This document shows, piece by piece, positions 42,978 through 51,441 of a DNA stretch of 64,000 nucleotides. The notes below the pieces were generated by a model, which searched no databases, was not told the origin of the DNA, and worked only from the letters and a program-made list of their open reading frames with translations. The translations under genes and the position numbers were made by a program. Source of the stretch: Pseudomonas sp. (GTDB lineage: Bacteria > Pseudomonadota > Gammaproteobacteria > Pseudomonadales > Pseudomonadaceae); the NCBI RefSeq assembly GCF_002796985.1, contig NZ_PEKX01000007.1, forward strand, positions 1,354,284 through 1,418,283. Direction: 5' to 3'. Positions within the stretch are counted from its first letter, which is position 1; each line of letters opens with the position of its first letter.

Positions 42978-43162
42978 TAAGGATCAAGAAGCCGCCAATC
43001 AACCTTCCTACGGGGAGAGAGGCGGACCGTGCAAGGGTAGGAATGCCGGGACCAAGGGACCGGTAGGCCGAAGCCTCCCTGCACGGCCGCCATAGACGCA
43101 CGAATGTGTAAGGCGGATTTCGCCCGCATCGTGACTACAGAGTTGCCGTACCTTGATCCTTA
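42978..43162 (-). ncRNA. Candidate structured leader RNA upstream of the two-gene operon
   Basis: The 185-base element is closed by an 11-base perfect pair (TAAGGATCAAG at 42978-42988 with CTTGATCCTTA at 43152-43162). Inside, 43021-43037 pairs with 43077-43091 over 15 base pairs with two single-base bulges. Within that, read on the minus strand, AGGC-TTCG-GCCT is a four-base stem capped by a UUCG tetraloop in the very stable C(UUCG)G context, and CCGG pairs at 43046-43049 and 43060-43063. A further hairpin (GGCG / CGCC, 43112-43124) lies between. It is 85 bases upstream of the first gene in the same orientation. Confidence 0.55.
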
Positions 43163-43359
43163 AATCCCGGGTTCCTACGCCCGACCGCGATAACGCTGCG
43201 GCGGAACAAGGCTAGGGACGGCGCTTGTAGGCCCGCAAGGCTAATGGGCCGTGGGACATTTCGGTTGATGGCTGCGATGCAACGGCAGGACATTGCCGAC
43301 AGAATGAAACGGGTCTCATCCCTTTCCCCAATACGTAGGGCTGATCGCGCCTTGTACCT

Positions 43360-43383
43360 GTAGGAGCGAGCTTGCTCGCGAAC
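43360..43383. repeat. REP half element
   Basis: A single REP core (GTAGGAGCGAGCTTGCTCGC) without an inverted partner nearby. Confidence 0.85.
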
Positions 43384-43610
43384 CTTGCCCGACAGACGGG
43401 CGCTGCACATCGGTGTTTCCCGGTCAGAGCGGATTCCGCCCCGGTGCTGTCTACAAGTGCATCACCGACAGGGTCGGCTGCCACAGGATGTACACCGCAA
43501 TTTCGCGATCTCGCCGGTCATCCCGGCTTCTGCCAAAGCCTGCCGGCATCCGCCGGGATTAGCATCCGCGCCCTTCATTACAACCCTGTGTGCGAGGAGT
43601 GTGCCTGCCA

Positions 43611-44019
43611 ATGTCCGGTTCCGAATTCCAATGGCTAGCCGTCATCTTCGGCATGCTGACCGGCCTGGGTGTCACGCGGCTGCTGACCGCCGTGGCGGCG
43701 ACCCTGCGCTCGCGCGCGACCTCAAGGAGTTAGTCCGCGAATGGACTTATCCCGATGCACCAGGAAGTGTTCGAGTCCCATGGGCATTGGGCGCTGATCT
43801 TCCTGAGTGTTTACTTCCTGGAAGACTTCCTGAAATCGATCGAGTACTGGGGCGACCATTTCCTGAACGGGTGGGGGCTGATGATGCTGGGGCGTCATCG
43901 TGCTGCCGGTCATCGCGTTTCTCAGTCGACGGCGCGTCAACTTCTGTATCGCGGTTCTCTTCCTCGTCCTCCACGTGATCTCGATCTTCGTCGACTTTCG
44001 GGGCTTGCAGTCCGTCTGA
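43611..44019 (+). pseudogene. Decayed integral-membrane protein gene
   Basis: The frame starts MSGSEFQWLAVIFGMLTGLG after a GAGGAG site but stops at TAG 43731 after 40 codons. A second block in another frame (from 43755) encodes an aromatic membrane-type segment (WALIFLSVYFLEDFLK), and after a frame change near 43890 a third block (VIVLPVIAFL ... FVDFRGLQSV) ends at TGA 44019. Together they read as one membrane protein with an internal deletion and at least one frameshift. Confidence 0.65.
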
Positions 44020-44058
44020 AGCGGCTGCACGAGGCCCGCCGCTTGCACTCTGCCCGCC

Positions 44059-45345
44059 TCAGAGAATCGAGAAGTTGTAGCTGGCGATCAGTCGTACCTC
44101 ATCCACATCCCGCGCCGACTGTTCGTAGTTGGTGCGGTAGGTGGCGTTACGCAGGCGCAGGCTGAGGTCCTTGAAGGTGCCGGCCTGGATCACGTACTTG
44201 AACTCCACGTCGCGCTCCCACTCCTTGCCCTCGTCGCCATTGGCCAGGGCGATGTGGTCGCCGTTGACGTAGCGGGTCATGAAGCTCAGGCCGGGCACGC
44301 CGACGCTGCGCAGGTCGAAGTCGTAGCGCAGTTGCCAGGAGCGCTCCTGGGCGTTGGCGAAGTCGTTCACCTGCACGTAGTTGGCCAGGTACGGGTTGCT
44401 GCCATCGAGGTAGGGCATGGAGCTGTCGCCGCTCATGCGCTGCCAGCCGGCGCTGAGGATGTGGCCGCCCTGGGCGTAGGACAGCAGCAGGCTCAGCGCG
44501 CGGTTGTCGATCTCGCCGGCGCGGGCCGAGCCGTCGTCGTCGCTATCGAACCAGCGCAGGTCGGCGGTGACCTTGCCGGCGCCCACCGCCTGCTTGCCGA
44601 CGAGGCCGACGTAGCGCTGGCGGTAGACGTTTTCCAGCCCGCCCTGGGCGTATTGCAGCAGGAGTTGGTCGCTGACCTGGTAGTCGGCCTGGTAGGAATC
44701 GAAGCGGTTGCCGGTGGTGTCGCAGGCGTAGCGCTTGTTCTTGCAGTTCAGGCGCACGTCCTGGGCGTCGGTGGAGTCGCGCGCGGTGTAGCGTTCCAGG
44801 CGGGTGGCGGTGAGCTTGAGGTGGGCGATTTCCTCGCTGGTCAGTTGCGCGCCGTGGAACATGTTCGGCAGCAGGCGGCCGTCGTTGTACTTGAGCAGCG
44901 GCATGTCCGGCAGCAGGGCGCCGTATTTGAACTGCGTGTGCGAGACACGCAGCTTGCCGGTGACGCCGGCCTTGGCGTACTGGTCTTCGGAGTGGCGCGG
45001 GTCGTGGCCGCTGGAGGGCAGCAGGCCGCTGTTGCTGTCGGCGGGGCTGGAGTCGAGCTTGACGCCGAGCATGGCCAGGGCGTCGACGCCGAAACCGACG
45101 GTGCCTTCGGTGTAGCCCGACTGCACATTGAGGATGAAGCCCTGCGCGGTTTCCTCGCGCTTGGAAGCGCCCTGCGGGTTGGACGAGCTGCCGTCGCGGA
45201 AGTCGCGATTGAAGTAGAAGGTGCGCGATTCCAGGCGCGCGCTGCTGTCCTCCAGGAAGTCGGCGCTGGCCGGGGCGGCGATGCCTCCGAGCAGGGCGAG
45301 GGCGCTCAGGCGGGCGAGCGGGCTGGAGGAGAGGGGCGAGGGCAT
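44059..45345 (-). CDS. OprD-family outer membrane porin
   Basis: Substrate-specific 18-stranded beta-barrel porin, 428 residues, outer membrane. A signal peptide (1-28, LALLGGIAAPASA) precedes FLEDSSARLESRTFYFNRDFRD, the family's typical mature start. Further hallmarks are the SHTQFKYG and LSFMTRYVNGDHI segments and the C-terminal EVRLIASYNFSIL. Substrates of OprD/Opd porins are amino acids, peptides or aromatic acids; this one's is not predictable. It faces the decayed membrane gene. Confidence 0.9.
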   Translation of the reverse strand: MPSPLSSSPLARLSALALLGGIAAPASADFLEDSSARLESRTFYFNRDFRDGSSSNPQGASKREETAQGFILNVQSGYTEGTVGFGVDALAMLGVKLDSSPADSNSGLLPSSGHDPRHSEDQYAKAGVTGKLRVSHTQFKYGALLPDMPLLKYNDGRLLPNMFHGAQLTSEEIAHLKLTATRLERYTARDSTDAQDVRLNCKNKRYACDTTGNRFDSYQADYQVSDQLLLQYAQGGLENVYRQRYVGLVGKQAVGAGKVTADLRWFDSDDDGSARAGEIDNRALSLLLSYAQGGHILSAGWQRMSGDSSMPYLDGSNPYLANYVQVNDFANAQERSWQLRYDFDLRSVGVPGLSFMTRYVNGDHIALANGDEGKEWERDVEFKYVIQAGTFKDLSLRLRNATYRTNYEQSARDVDEVRLIASYNFSIL

Positions 45346-45539
45346 GGGGTGACTCCGGGGGCGCTAAAAAAGCGCGCGAAGGTGTCACAGATGGGCGGCC
45401 GGGTCTTTGCGACCATGGTCTAGATCGCGGGTTTTCGCCTGGGCGTATCCACCGGCGTTACCGTCGGACAATCGGCTGAAACCTTCGGCGCCGCCCCGCG
45501 TCCACTGTCATGCGATTCCCCGAACCGCTGGAGGTGAGC

Positions 45540-45830
45540 ATGAAAGGCCATGGTGAAATCAGCGAGCGCCCGGGCGTTGCGCCCGAACGTTGGCCAACCC
45601 AGTCCGGCCCCGGTGACAAGCGCGGGCTGCCGGGCTACCCGCAGCGTCAGGGCCCACCGGGCGACTCGCGCCATGTGGATCCCGAGCTGGGTTTCGACCC
45701 GGATTCGCCGGACCTCGCCGACCCGCAGATCGACCCGCCGCACCCGCCCCATGTACCGCAGGATGGCCCGGACCCGCAGGGCCAGCGGCGCGTGCCGGGG
45801 GACAAGTATCCGCCGTATTCGGAGCACTAG
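45540..45830 (+). CDS. Proline/glycine/aspartate-rich small protein of unknown function
   Basis: A 96-residue protein without signal or hydrophobic segment, dominated by Pro, Gly, Asp, Gln and His (DPELGFDPDSPDLADPQIDPP), so probably disordered. GGAGGT lies five bases before ATG 45540, a strong argument for translation. It is divergent from the OprD gene. No family was recognised. Confidence 0.65.
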   Translation: MKGHGEISERPGVAPERWPTQSGPGDKRGLPGYPQRQGPPGDSRHVDPELGFDPDSPDLADPQIDPPHPPHVPQDGPDPQGQRRVPGDKYPPYSEH

Positions 45831-45838
45831 AGCAACGG

Positions 45839-45898
45839 CCCCTCACCCTAACCCTGGCTGCGCGCCCCGCTCCGCAAGCGGGAGAGGGGACTGATCGG
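45839..45898. repeat. CTCACCCTAACCC-type repeat, third copy
   Basis: CCCTCACCCTAACCCTGGCTG is followed by GGGAGAGGGGACTGATCGG, sharing both blocks with the copy at 20227-20275. Confidence 0.8.
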
Positions 45899-45953
45899 CG
45901 TGGGGGCACCTTCGCTTCAGCCGGCACCATTGCACCGTACGTGGCACGACCTT

Positions 45954-46021
45954 GTAGGAGCGAGCTTGCTCGCGAACAACCCACGATGCGGGGCCGGGTT
46001 CGCGAGCAAGCTCGCTCCTAC
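45954..46021. repeat. REP element pair (inverted)
   Basis: A REP core at 45954-45976 and its complement ending at 46021, between the proline-rich gene and the convergent phnX. Confidence 0.9.
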
Positions 46022-46061
46022 GAAAAGTAGATCGGAGCGCCGCCAGCCTAGGCCGTGCGGA

Positions 46062-46889
46062 TCAGCTACCCTGCGGCATTTCCCCCCGCGCCAGGCGCGC
46101 ATTGATGTCGGCAATCACTGCCGGCAGCTCGGCGATGGTGTCGATCAGGTAGTGCGGGCGCGAGCCTTCGAACATCTGGCCGATGCGTTGGCGCTCCTGC
46201 TCCAGCTGGTGCGCCGGCAGCGCCTGGTACTGCTCGTAGGTCAGGCCCAGGGCGTTGCCCGAGCAGGTCAGCGCCACGGTCCACATACCGGCGCTGCGGC
46301 CTTCGAGGATGCCCGGCCAGGTGTCGTCGACCTTCACGCAGGCCGCCACGTCGTTGATGCCCAGGGCGATCACGTTGGCCAGCGCCTGTGCCGGGTGCGG
46401 GCGGCCGTTGGGCACTTCATCGGTCGCCACCACATGGTCGGCGACGTAGCCGTTGGTTTTGGCCAGGGCGACGACCTTCTCCATTACCACGGCCGGGTAG
46501 CCGGAGCAGGAGCCGATCTTCAGCCCGCCTTTGCGCAGGGTGGCGATGGCGTCCAGCGCGCCGGGAATCAGCGCCGAATGCTCGGCGATCTTCTCGATCT
46601 GCAGCGGCATGAAGCGCTCGTAGATGGCGGTGACGTCATCGTCGGTGGGCAGGTGGCCGAAAGCGGCGCGGTAGCGTTCGCCGATGGCCGGGATGTCGCA
46701 CAGGGTGCGGATGTGGTCCCACTTGCCCATGCCCATCGGGCCACGGGCTTCTTCCAGACTGACCTGCACGCCGAACTCGGCGAAGGCCTCGACGAAGATC
46801 TGGGTCGGCGCGAAGGAGCCGAAGTCGACCACGGTGCCGGCCCAGTCGAGGATGGCGGCTTGCAGTTGCTGGGGTTGCTGGTAATGCAT
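46062..46889 (-). CDS. phnX: Phosphonoacetaldehyde hydrolase
   Basis: HAD-superfamily enzyme cleaving phosphonoacetaldehyde to acetaldehyde and phosphate, 275 residues. The nucleophile motif is DWAGT with D15 and the alanine at position 17 that marks PhnX, and the Schiff-base lysine is K56 in GMGKWDH. Other HAD motifs are SCSGYP and KVDDTWPGI. It is the last gene of the leftward phosphonate cluster, after a LysR gene. Confidence 0.95.
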   Translation of the reverse strand: MHYQQPQQLQAAILDWAGTVVDFGSFAPTQIFVEAFAEFGVQVSLEEARGPMGMGKWDHIRTLCDIPAIGERYRAAFGHLPTDDDVTAIYERFMPLQIEKIAEHSALIPGALDAIATLRKGGLKIGSCSGYPAVVMEKVVALAKTNGYVADHVVATDEVPNGRPHPAQALANVIALGINDVAACVKVDDTWPGILEGRSAGMWTVALTCSGNALGLTYEQYQALPAHQLEQERQRIGQMFEGSRPHYLIDTIAELPAVIADINARLARGEMPQGS

Positions 46890-46981
46890 GGCGATACTCC
46901 AGTGAGGATAAATTCAGGCTGAGTGCGGCCCGCCCGGCGACATGGCGGGCTCGCGGGTTCAAGGGGTGTTCGCGGTGAAGA

Positions 46982-47842
46982 TCAGGCCGTGGTGTCGAAC
47001 AGCTCGGCGATGATCGGCCGCTTGCGGCGGATGCCCAGGCAGCACAGGTAGTAGCTGATGTGGAACGGGTCCTCGGCGAAGGCGATGGAGCGCGTGCCCG
47101 GCCGGTCGGCGTACTCCACCGCCGAGACGAAGCCCACGCCGATGCCGTGCACCACCGCATGCACGATCGCCTCGCGGCTGTTCAGCTGCATCGCGCAGTC
47201 CAGCTCCACGCCGTGCTGGCGACAGCCTTCCTCCACCAGCTGGCGGGTGCGCGAGGCCGGCTCGCGCAGTACCACGCGCTCCTTCGCGATCTCCTGCACG
47301 CTGACCGATTCCTGCTCTGCCCAGGGGTGGTCGTCGCGTACTACCGCGAGGATCGGGCAGGTGCGGTAGAGCTGCGTGCTGAGGCGCTGGTCGAACTCGG
47401 AGAGGGCGAGGATCGCCACGTCGATGTCGAAGTTGTACAGCCGCTCCAGGGTGCCGGCCTCGCTGGTGAAGGAGGTCTCCAGCTCGATGTCCGGGTAACG
47501 CTGCATCAGCGAATAGGTCAGGCTCATGGCGATCGGCGGCGACACAGCGCCGAGGCGCAGCATGCCCTGCTTGCGCTGCTGGAAGCTCTGCAGCAGTTGC
47601 AAGGCTTCGTCCTCCTGGCCGAACAGGCCCTGGGTGATCGCGTAGAGCTGCTGCCCGGCCGGGCTCAGCTCGATGAAGCGGCCGCGACGGTGGAACAGCT
47701 CCACCGAAAAGCGCTTCTCCAGCCCGCTGACCTGCTCGCTGATGGTCGGCTGGCCGACGCTCAGCAGCGCCGCGGCCTGGGTGAAGCTGCCGGTGCGGGC
47801 CACCGCGTGAAAGGAGCGCAACCACTTGTGGTACTGGTACAT
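46982..47842 (-). CDS. LysR-family regulator of the phosphonate cluster
   Basis: Regulator of 286 residues, N-terminal helix-turn-helix (SFTQAAALLSVGQPTISEQV) and effector domain. It resembles the second LysR protein of the cluster (53219-54076) in length, in the ELFHRRGR segment and in the REA(I/L) ... GIG(V/I)GFVSxxEY segment, so the two are paralogues. It lies between the MFS transporter and phnX, all on one strand; control of phnX and the transporter is likely. Confidence 0.87.
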   Translation of the reverse strand: MYQYHKWLRSFHAVARTGSFTQAAALLSVGQPTISEQVSGLEKRFSVELFHRRGRFIELSPAGQQLYAITQGLFGQEDEALQLLQSFQQRKQGMLRLGAVSPPIAMSLTYSLMQRYPDIELETSFTSEAGTLERLYNFDIDVAILALSEFDQRLSTQLYRTCPILAVVRDDHPWAEQESVSVQEIAKERVVLREPASRTRQLVEEGCRQHGVELDCAMQLNSREAIVHAVVHGIGVGFVSAVEYADRPGTRSIAFAEDPFHISYYLCCLGIRRKRPIIAELFDTTA

Positions 47843-47898
47843 GGCTTCTCTTTATCTGGCGGGTGTCTGGCACGAGGGCTTGCCGCATGGCCGTGCCC

Positions 47899-49194
47899 TC
47901 AGCGCCGGACGAACAGGGCGACCACTGCGCTGCACACGCAGGCCGTGGTGACCACGATGAAGATCAGTGAAGTATTGCCGGTCGTGTCGAGCATGCGACC
48001 GATCAGGGGTTCGGCCAGACCCGCAAAGAGGTAGGAGGAGAAGTTCATGATCCCGGTGGCGGTGCCGGCGCGGCGCGCGCCGACCAGGTCCGGGCAGAGC
48101 GCCCAGAAGCTCGACGCCGGGCCGTAGACGAAGAAGCCGCAGAGGAACAGCGCGAGCAGGCCGACGCCGCTGTGCGCCGGCAGGCTCCACATCCACAGGC
48201 TGGTGAGGGCGCCCAGCACCATGTAGAGCACGATAGCGCGGTAGCGCTTGCTGCCGAACAGGCGATCGGACACCCAGCCGTTGCTCAGTGCGCCCACGGC
48301 CATGCCGACGGGCAGGGCGATGGTGATCCACTTCGGGTCGATGAAGCTCTGGCCCTTCTGCCAGTCGGCACCGAGGAAGTGCACCGGCACCCAGACGATC
48401 AACCCGTAGCGCGCGGCGTTCTGGAAGCCCAGCGACAGCGCAGCGACCAGCAGGCGCGGGTTTTTCAGCACGGCGAGGTAGCGTTGCGTCGAGGTCTCTT
48501 CCTCGCCGTGGGCAGCTTCGCTGGCGCGGTCCTCGGCATTCGCCACGCCGGTGTCGGTCAGCGGCTCGAAGCCCAGGTCCTGCGGGCGTTCGCGGGCGAC
48601 CAGGTAGAACACGATGCCACCGGCCAGCATCAGTAGTACCGGCAGGCGGAAGATCCAGCGCCACTCCAGGTGCAACACGTCGATGACCACCACCGAGGTG
48701 ACGTAGGACAGCACCGAGGCGCAGCCGGCGGCGAACACATAGAAGCCGTAGACCCTGCCGCGCTCGGCGGCGCTCCACCAGTTCGACAGCAGGCGGCTGC
48801 CCGGCGCCCAGCCCAGGGCCTGGAAGTAGCCGTTGATGCCCCAGGGCAGGATCAGGCTGCCGAAGCCGCCGGCGAAGCTGGTGACCCAGTTGGCCGCGCA
48901 GGACAGCGCCGCGCCGATGCTCATGATGCGCCGGCCGCCGAACTTGTCGGCGAGGTTGCCGTTGATCGCCTGGCCGATGGCGTACATCCACAGCATGGCA
49001 CTGGAGGCCCAGCCGAGGGTTTCCTTGCTCAGGCCGAACTCGGCCTGGATGCCGGGGATGGCGAAGCCGAAAGTCTGGCGGCCGGTGTAGAAGAACAGGT
49101 AGCAGAACATGGCCGCCAGCAGCATGCGCCACTGGGCGAGGCGAAACGGGGTGACGGCGGAGACAGGCCCAGACAGGGTTTGTGCACGGTTCAT
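47899..49194 (-). CDS. MFS transporter, organophosphate:phosphate antiporter-like
   Basis: Inner-membrane transporter of 431 residues with about 12 hydrophobic segments. YFFYTGRQTFGFAIPGI and the GRQxxxxAxP-like segment, together with LGWAPGSRLLSNWWSAAERG, are typical of the GlpT/UhpT/PgtP family. In this cluster a phosphonate or a phosphonate-derived compound is a likely cargo. The start at 49194 has GGAAAA nearby; an upstream frame adds an arginine-rich stretch and is disfavoured. Confidence 0.82.
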   Translation of the reverse strand: MNRAQTLSGPVSAVTPFRLAQWRMLLAAMFCYLFFYTGRQTFGFAIPGIQAEFGLSKETLGWASSAMLWMYAIGQAINGNLADKFGGRRIMSIGAALSCAANWVTSFAGGFGSLILPWGINGYFQALGWAPGSRLLSNWWSAAERGRVYGFYVFAAGCASVLSYVTSVVVIDVLHLEWRWIFRLPVLLMLAGGIVFYLVARERPQDLGFEPLTDTGVANAEDRASEAAHGEEETSTQRYLAVLKNPRLLVAALSLGFQNAARYGLIVWVPVHFLGADWQKGQSFIDPKWITIALPVGMAVGALSNGWVSDRLFGSKRYRAIVLYMVLGALTSLWMWSLPAHSGVGLLALFLCGFFVYGPASSFWALCPDLVGARRAGTATGIMNFSSYLFAGLAEPLIGRMLDTTGNTSLIFIVVTTACVCSAVVALFVRR

Positions 49195-49304
49195 GGTGGT
49201 TTTCCTTCTTGTTCGCTCGCGCCGGAGCAAGGCTCGGCGTGTCGGCACTCTTGTTGGTGCAACAGGAAAAGGCGGCCGCCGGGGCCGCCCGGTGAGGGAC
49301 GGCC

Positions 49305-50393
49305 TCAGGCGGCTTGCGAGCCGATGAAATTGCGGCCGCGGGCACCCTGCATGGCGAAGTCGATCATCGCTTCGGCTTCGGTGGCAGTCACGCCGTAGTC
49401 GCCGAACTCGGTCTTGACCCCGAGGCGATGGAGGAATTCACACAGGCGCTTCTGCGCGCCGGCAAGGTCATTGCCGAAGACGCGCTGCAGAATGCGGTCG
49501 CGGTCGGCATCGCGGCCCCAGGCCAGGCCCAGCACCAGTGGCAGGGTGAAGGAGCAGGCGATGCCGTGGGGCAGGCCGTGGCGCAGGGTCATCTCGTAGG
49601 AGATGGAGTGCGCCAGCGCGGTCTTGGTGTTGGAGAAGGCCATGCCGGCCTTCAGCGCGGCCAGCGCCATGCGCGAGCGCAGTTCGCGGTTGCCCAGGTC
49701 CTGCTGCAGGCGCGGCAGGCAGTCGAGGATGTCCTCGATGGCGGACACGGCGAAGGTGTCGGAGATCGGGTTGGCGTTGTGGTTCCAGATCGACTCCAGC
49801 GCGTGGGACAGCGCGTCCAGCCCGGTGGAAACCGTCACCCCGGCGGGCACGCTGAGCATCAGGTCCGGGTCGATCAGCGCGACCTTGGGCCAGGTGCAGT
49901 CCAGGTGCAGGGAATACTTTTTCTGCCGCTGGGCGTCCCAAATGGTCGCCCAGGGCGTGACCTCGCTGCCGGTGCCGGCGGTGGTCGGCGCGGCAATGAG
50001 TGTTTTGTGCCGCGCCGGGGCGAAGGGTTTGCCGGTGGCCAGCAGGTCGAGCAGTTCGTCGAACTGCCCGGACGCGGTGCCGACGAGCAGCGCCTTGGCG
50101 GTGTCGATGGCGCTGCCGCCGCCGAGGGCGAAGACGGTGCTGCAATCGGCTGCGTCACGCCAGAAACGCTCGTGCACATCGCGCAGCCAGGCCACGTCGG
50201 GGTTGGGTTGCACGTCGTCGATGACGTAGGCGAGGCGCTCGCCGAGCAGGCTGCGGACGCGGTCGATCAGCCCCAGTTGCGCGGCTTCGGGGAAGGTCAC
50301 CAGGGCGACCTTGCCTTCGCAGAGGTCGGCGATGCGGTCCAGGCTGCCGCCGCCGAAAACGGTGGCGACCGGATTATGGAATCGGGCAGGCAT
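49305..50393 (-). CDS. Phosphonate-associated iron-containing alcohol dehydrogenase
   Basis: Group III iron-dependent alcohol dehydrogenase of 362 residues, of the type annotated as phosphonate-metabolism-associated Fe-ADH. The nucleotide loop is ALGGGSAID(TAK), metal-ligand segments are seen in ALSHALE and GLPHGIACSFTLP. In phosphonate pathways such enzymes interconvert phosphonoacetaldehyde and 2-hydroxyethylphosphonate. Since phnX consumes phosphonoacetaldehyde, an oxidative direction feeding PhnX is plausible. The ATG at 50393 follows AGGAA. Confidence 0.85.
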   Translation of the reverse strand: MPARFHNPVATVFGGGSLDRIADLCEGKVALVTFPEAAQLGLIDRVRSLLGERLAYVIDDVQPNPDVAWLRDVHERFWRDAADCSTVFALGGGSAIDTAKALLVGTASGQFDELLDLLATGKPFAPARHKTLIAAPTTAGTGSEVTPWATIWDAQRQKKYSLHLDCTWPKVALIDPDLMLSVPAGVTVSTGLDALSHALESIWNHNANPISDTFAVSAIEDILDCLPRLQQDLGNRELRSRMALAALKAGMAFSNTKTALAHSISYEMTLRHGLPHGIACSFTLPLVLGLAWGRDADRDRILQRVFGNDLAGAQKRLCEFLHRLGVKTEFGDYGVTATEAEAMIDFAMQGARGRNFIGSQAA

Positions 50394-50622
50394 GGGCAGT
50401 TCCTTATTGTTGTTTGAACGTGCGGCCATGCTCGGTGCCTCTTCGGTTTCGTTCCAATCGATTGATCGCAGGTGGGCATCGGCCTGACCGATAACAGCGG
50501 GGGCGGGCATCTTCGGAAAACTCCAGGCGTGCGCCTGCCCGGCGCGCGCCCGGAAGACGCACGCGGCAGGAGGTTGTGGCGGAAGTGAGAAGGGGCTGAT
50601 CTGAAACCGATAGCGGGTGCGG

Positions 50623-51441
50623 TCAGTGCCGCCCCTTCCCCTGGATGGCGTGGCGCAGGCGGTTGGAGAGCAGGTCGGCGAGCACCACCATGACGGTGAT
50701 GACGACGATGCAGGTGGCGGTCTCCTGGTACTTGAACAGCTTCAGGCTGCTGACCAGCTCGAAGCCCAGGCCGCCGGCGCCGACCATGCCCAGCACCGTG
50801 GCCGAGCGCAGGTTGACCTCGAAGCGGTAGAGCACCACGGCGATCCACGCGGTAATTACCTGCGGCAGCACACCGAAGGCGATCACCTGCAAGGGCCGCG
50901 CGCCGGTGGCTTGCAGTGCCTCGATGGGGCCCTGGTCGATCTCCTCGATGCTCTCGGCGAAGAACTTGCCGAGCATGCCCACGCCGTGCAGCGCCAGGGC
51001 CAGCACGCCGGGGAAGGGCCCCAGGCCCACGGCGGAAACGAACACCAGGGCGAGGATCAGCTCGTTGATGCTGCGGATGACGTTGAGCAACTGACGCGTG
51101 GCGAGGTACAGCCAGCGGTTGCCGTGCAGGTTGCGCGCGGCGAGGAAGCCCAGCGGAACGGCGAACACGATGCCCAGCAGGGTGCCCCAGAGGGCAATCT
51201 GCAGGGTCTCCAGCGCCGGGCGCCAGAGGCTCGGCAGGATGCTCAGGTCCGGCGGCAGCGAGCGGCTGAGGAAGTCGCCGATCTGCGGCAGGCCGCTGGC
51301 CAGTTCGCTCCAGCTCAGTTGCGCGCCCTCGGCGCTCCAGTGCAGCAGGTAGAGCACCGCCAGCACGGCGGCGCCGGTGGTCAGCCAGCCGCGTTTGGTG
51401 TGCGGCGTTTCGACCATCCAGTGGTGGCGGCGCAGGTTCAT
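50623..51441 (-). CDS. phnE: Phosphonate ABC transporter permease
   Basis: Channel subunit of a PhnCDE-type importer, 272 residues with about six hydrophobic segments. The cytoplasmic EAA-like loop is PIEALQATGARPLQVIAFG near residue 165. Its start overlaps the phnC stop by 4 bases. Its last residues are basic. Gene order phnD-phnC-phnE on the minus strand, all overlapping, marks one operon. Confidence 0.92.
   Translation of the reverse strand: MNLRRHHWMVETPHTKRGWLTTGAAVLAVLYLLHWSAEGAQLSWSELASGLPQIGDFLSRSLPPDLSILPSLWRPALETLQIALWGTLLGIVFAVPLGFLAARNLHGNRWLYLATRQLLNVIRSINELILALVFVSAVGLGPFPGVLALALHGVGMLGKFFAESIEEIDQGPIEALQATGARPLQVIAFGVLPQVITAWIAVVLYRFEVNLRSATVLGMVGAGGLGFELVSSLKLFKYQETATCIVVITVMVVLADLLSNRLRHAIQGKGRH

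Larger units (their letters stand above)
42893..43610. other. 718-base region without a confident gene upstream of the two-gene operon
   Basis: It holds a structured leader candidate (42978-43162) and a single REP half (43360-43383). Codons in the short frames are unconvincing. Sequence between 43163 and 43359, and 43384-43610 up to the decayed membrane-protein gene, shows nothing recognisable. The whole stretch looks like accessory or decayed DNA. Confidence 0.5.

Noticed and set aside
42978..43162. Retron msr-msd RNA
   Set aside because: The inverted ends recall a retron a1/a2 pair, but no reverse transcriptase gene is nearby.
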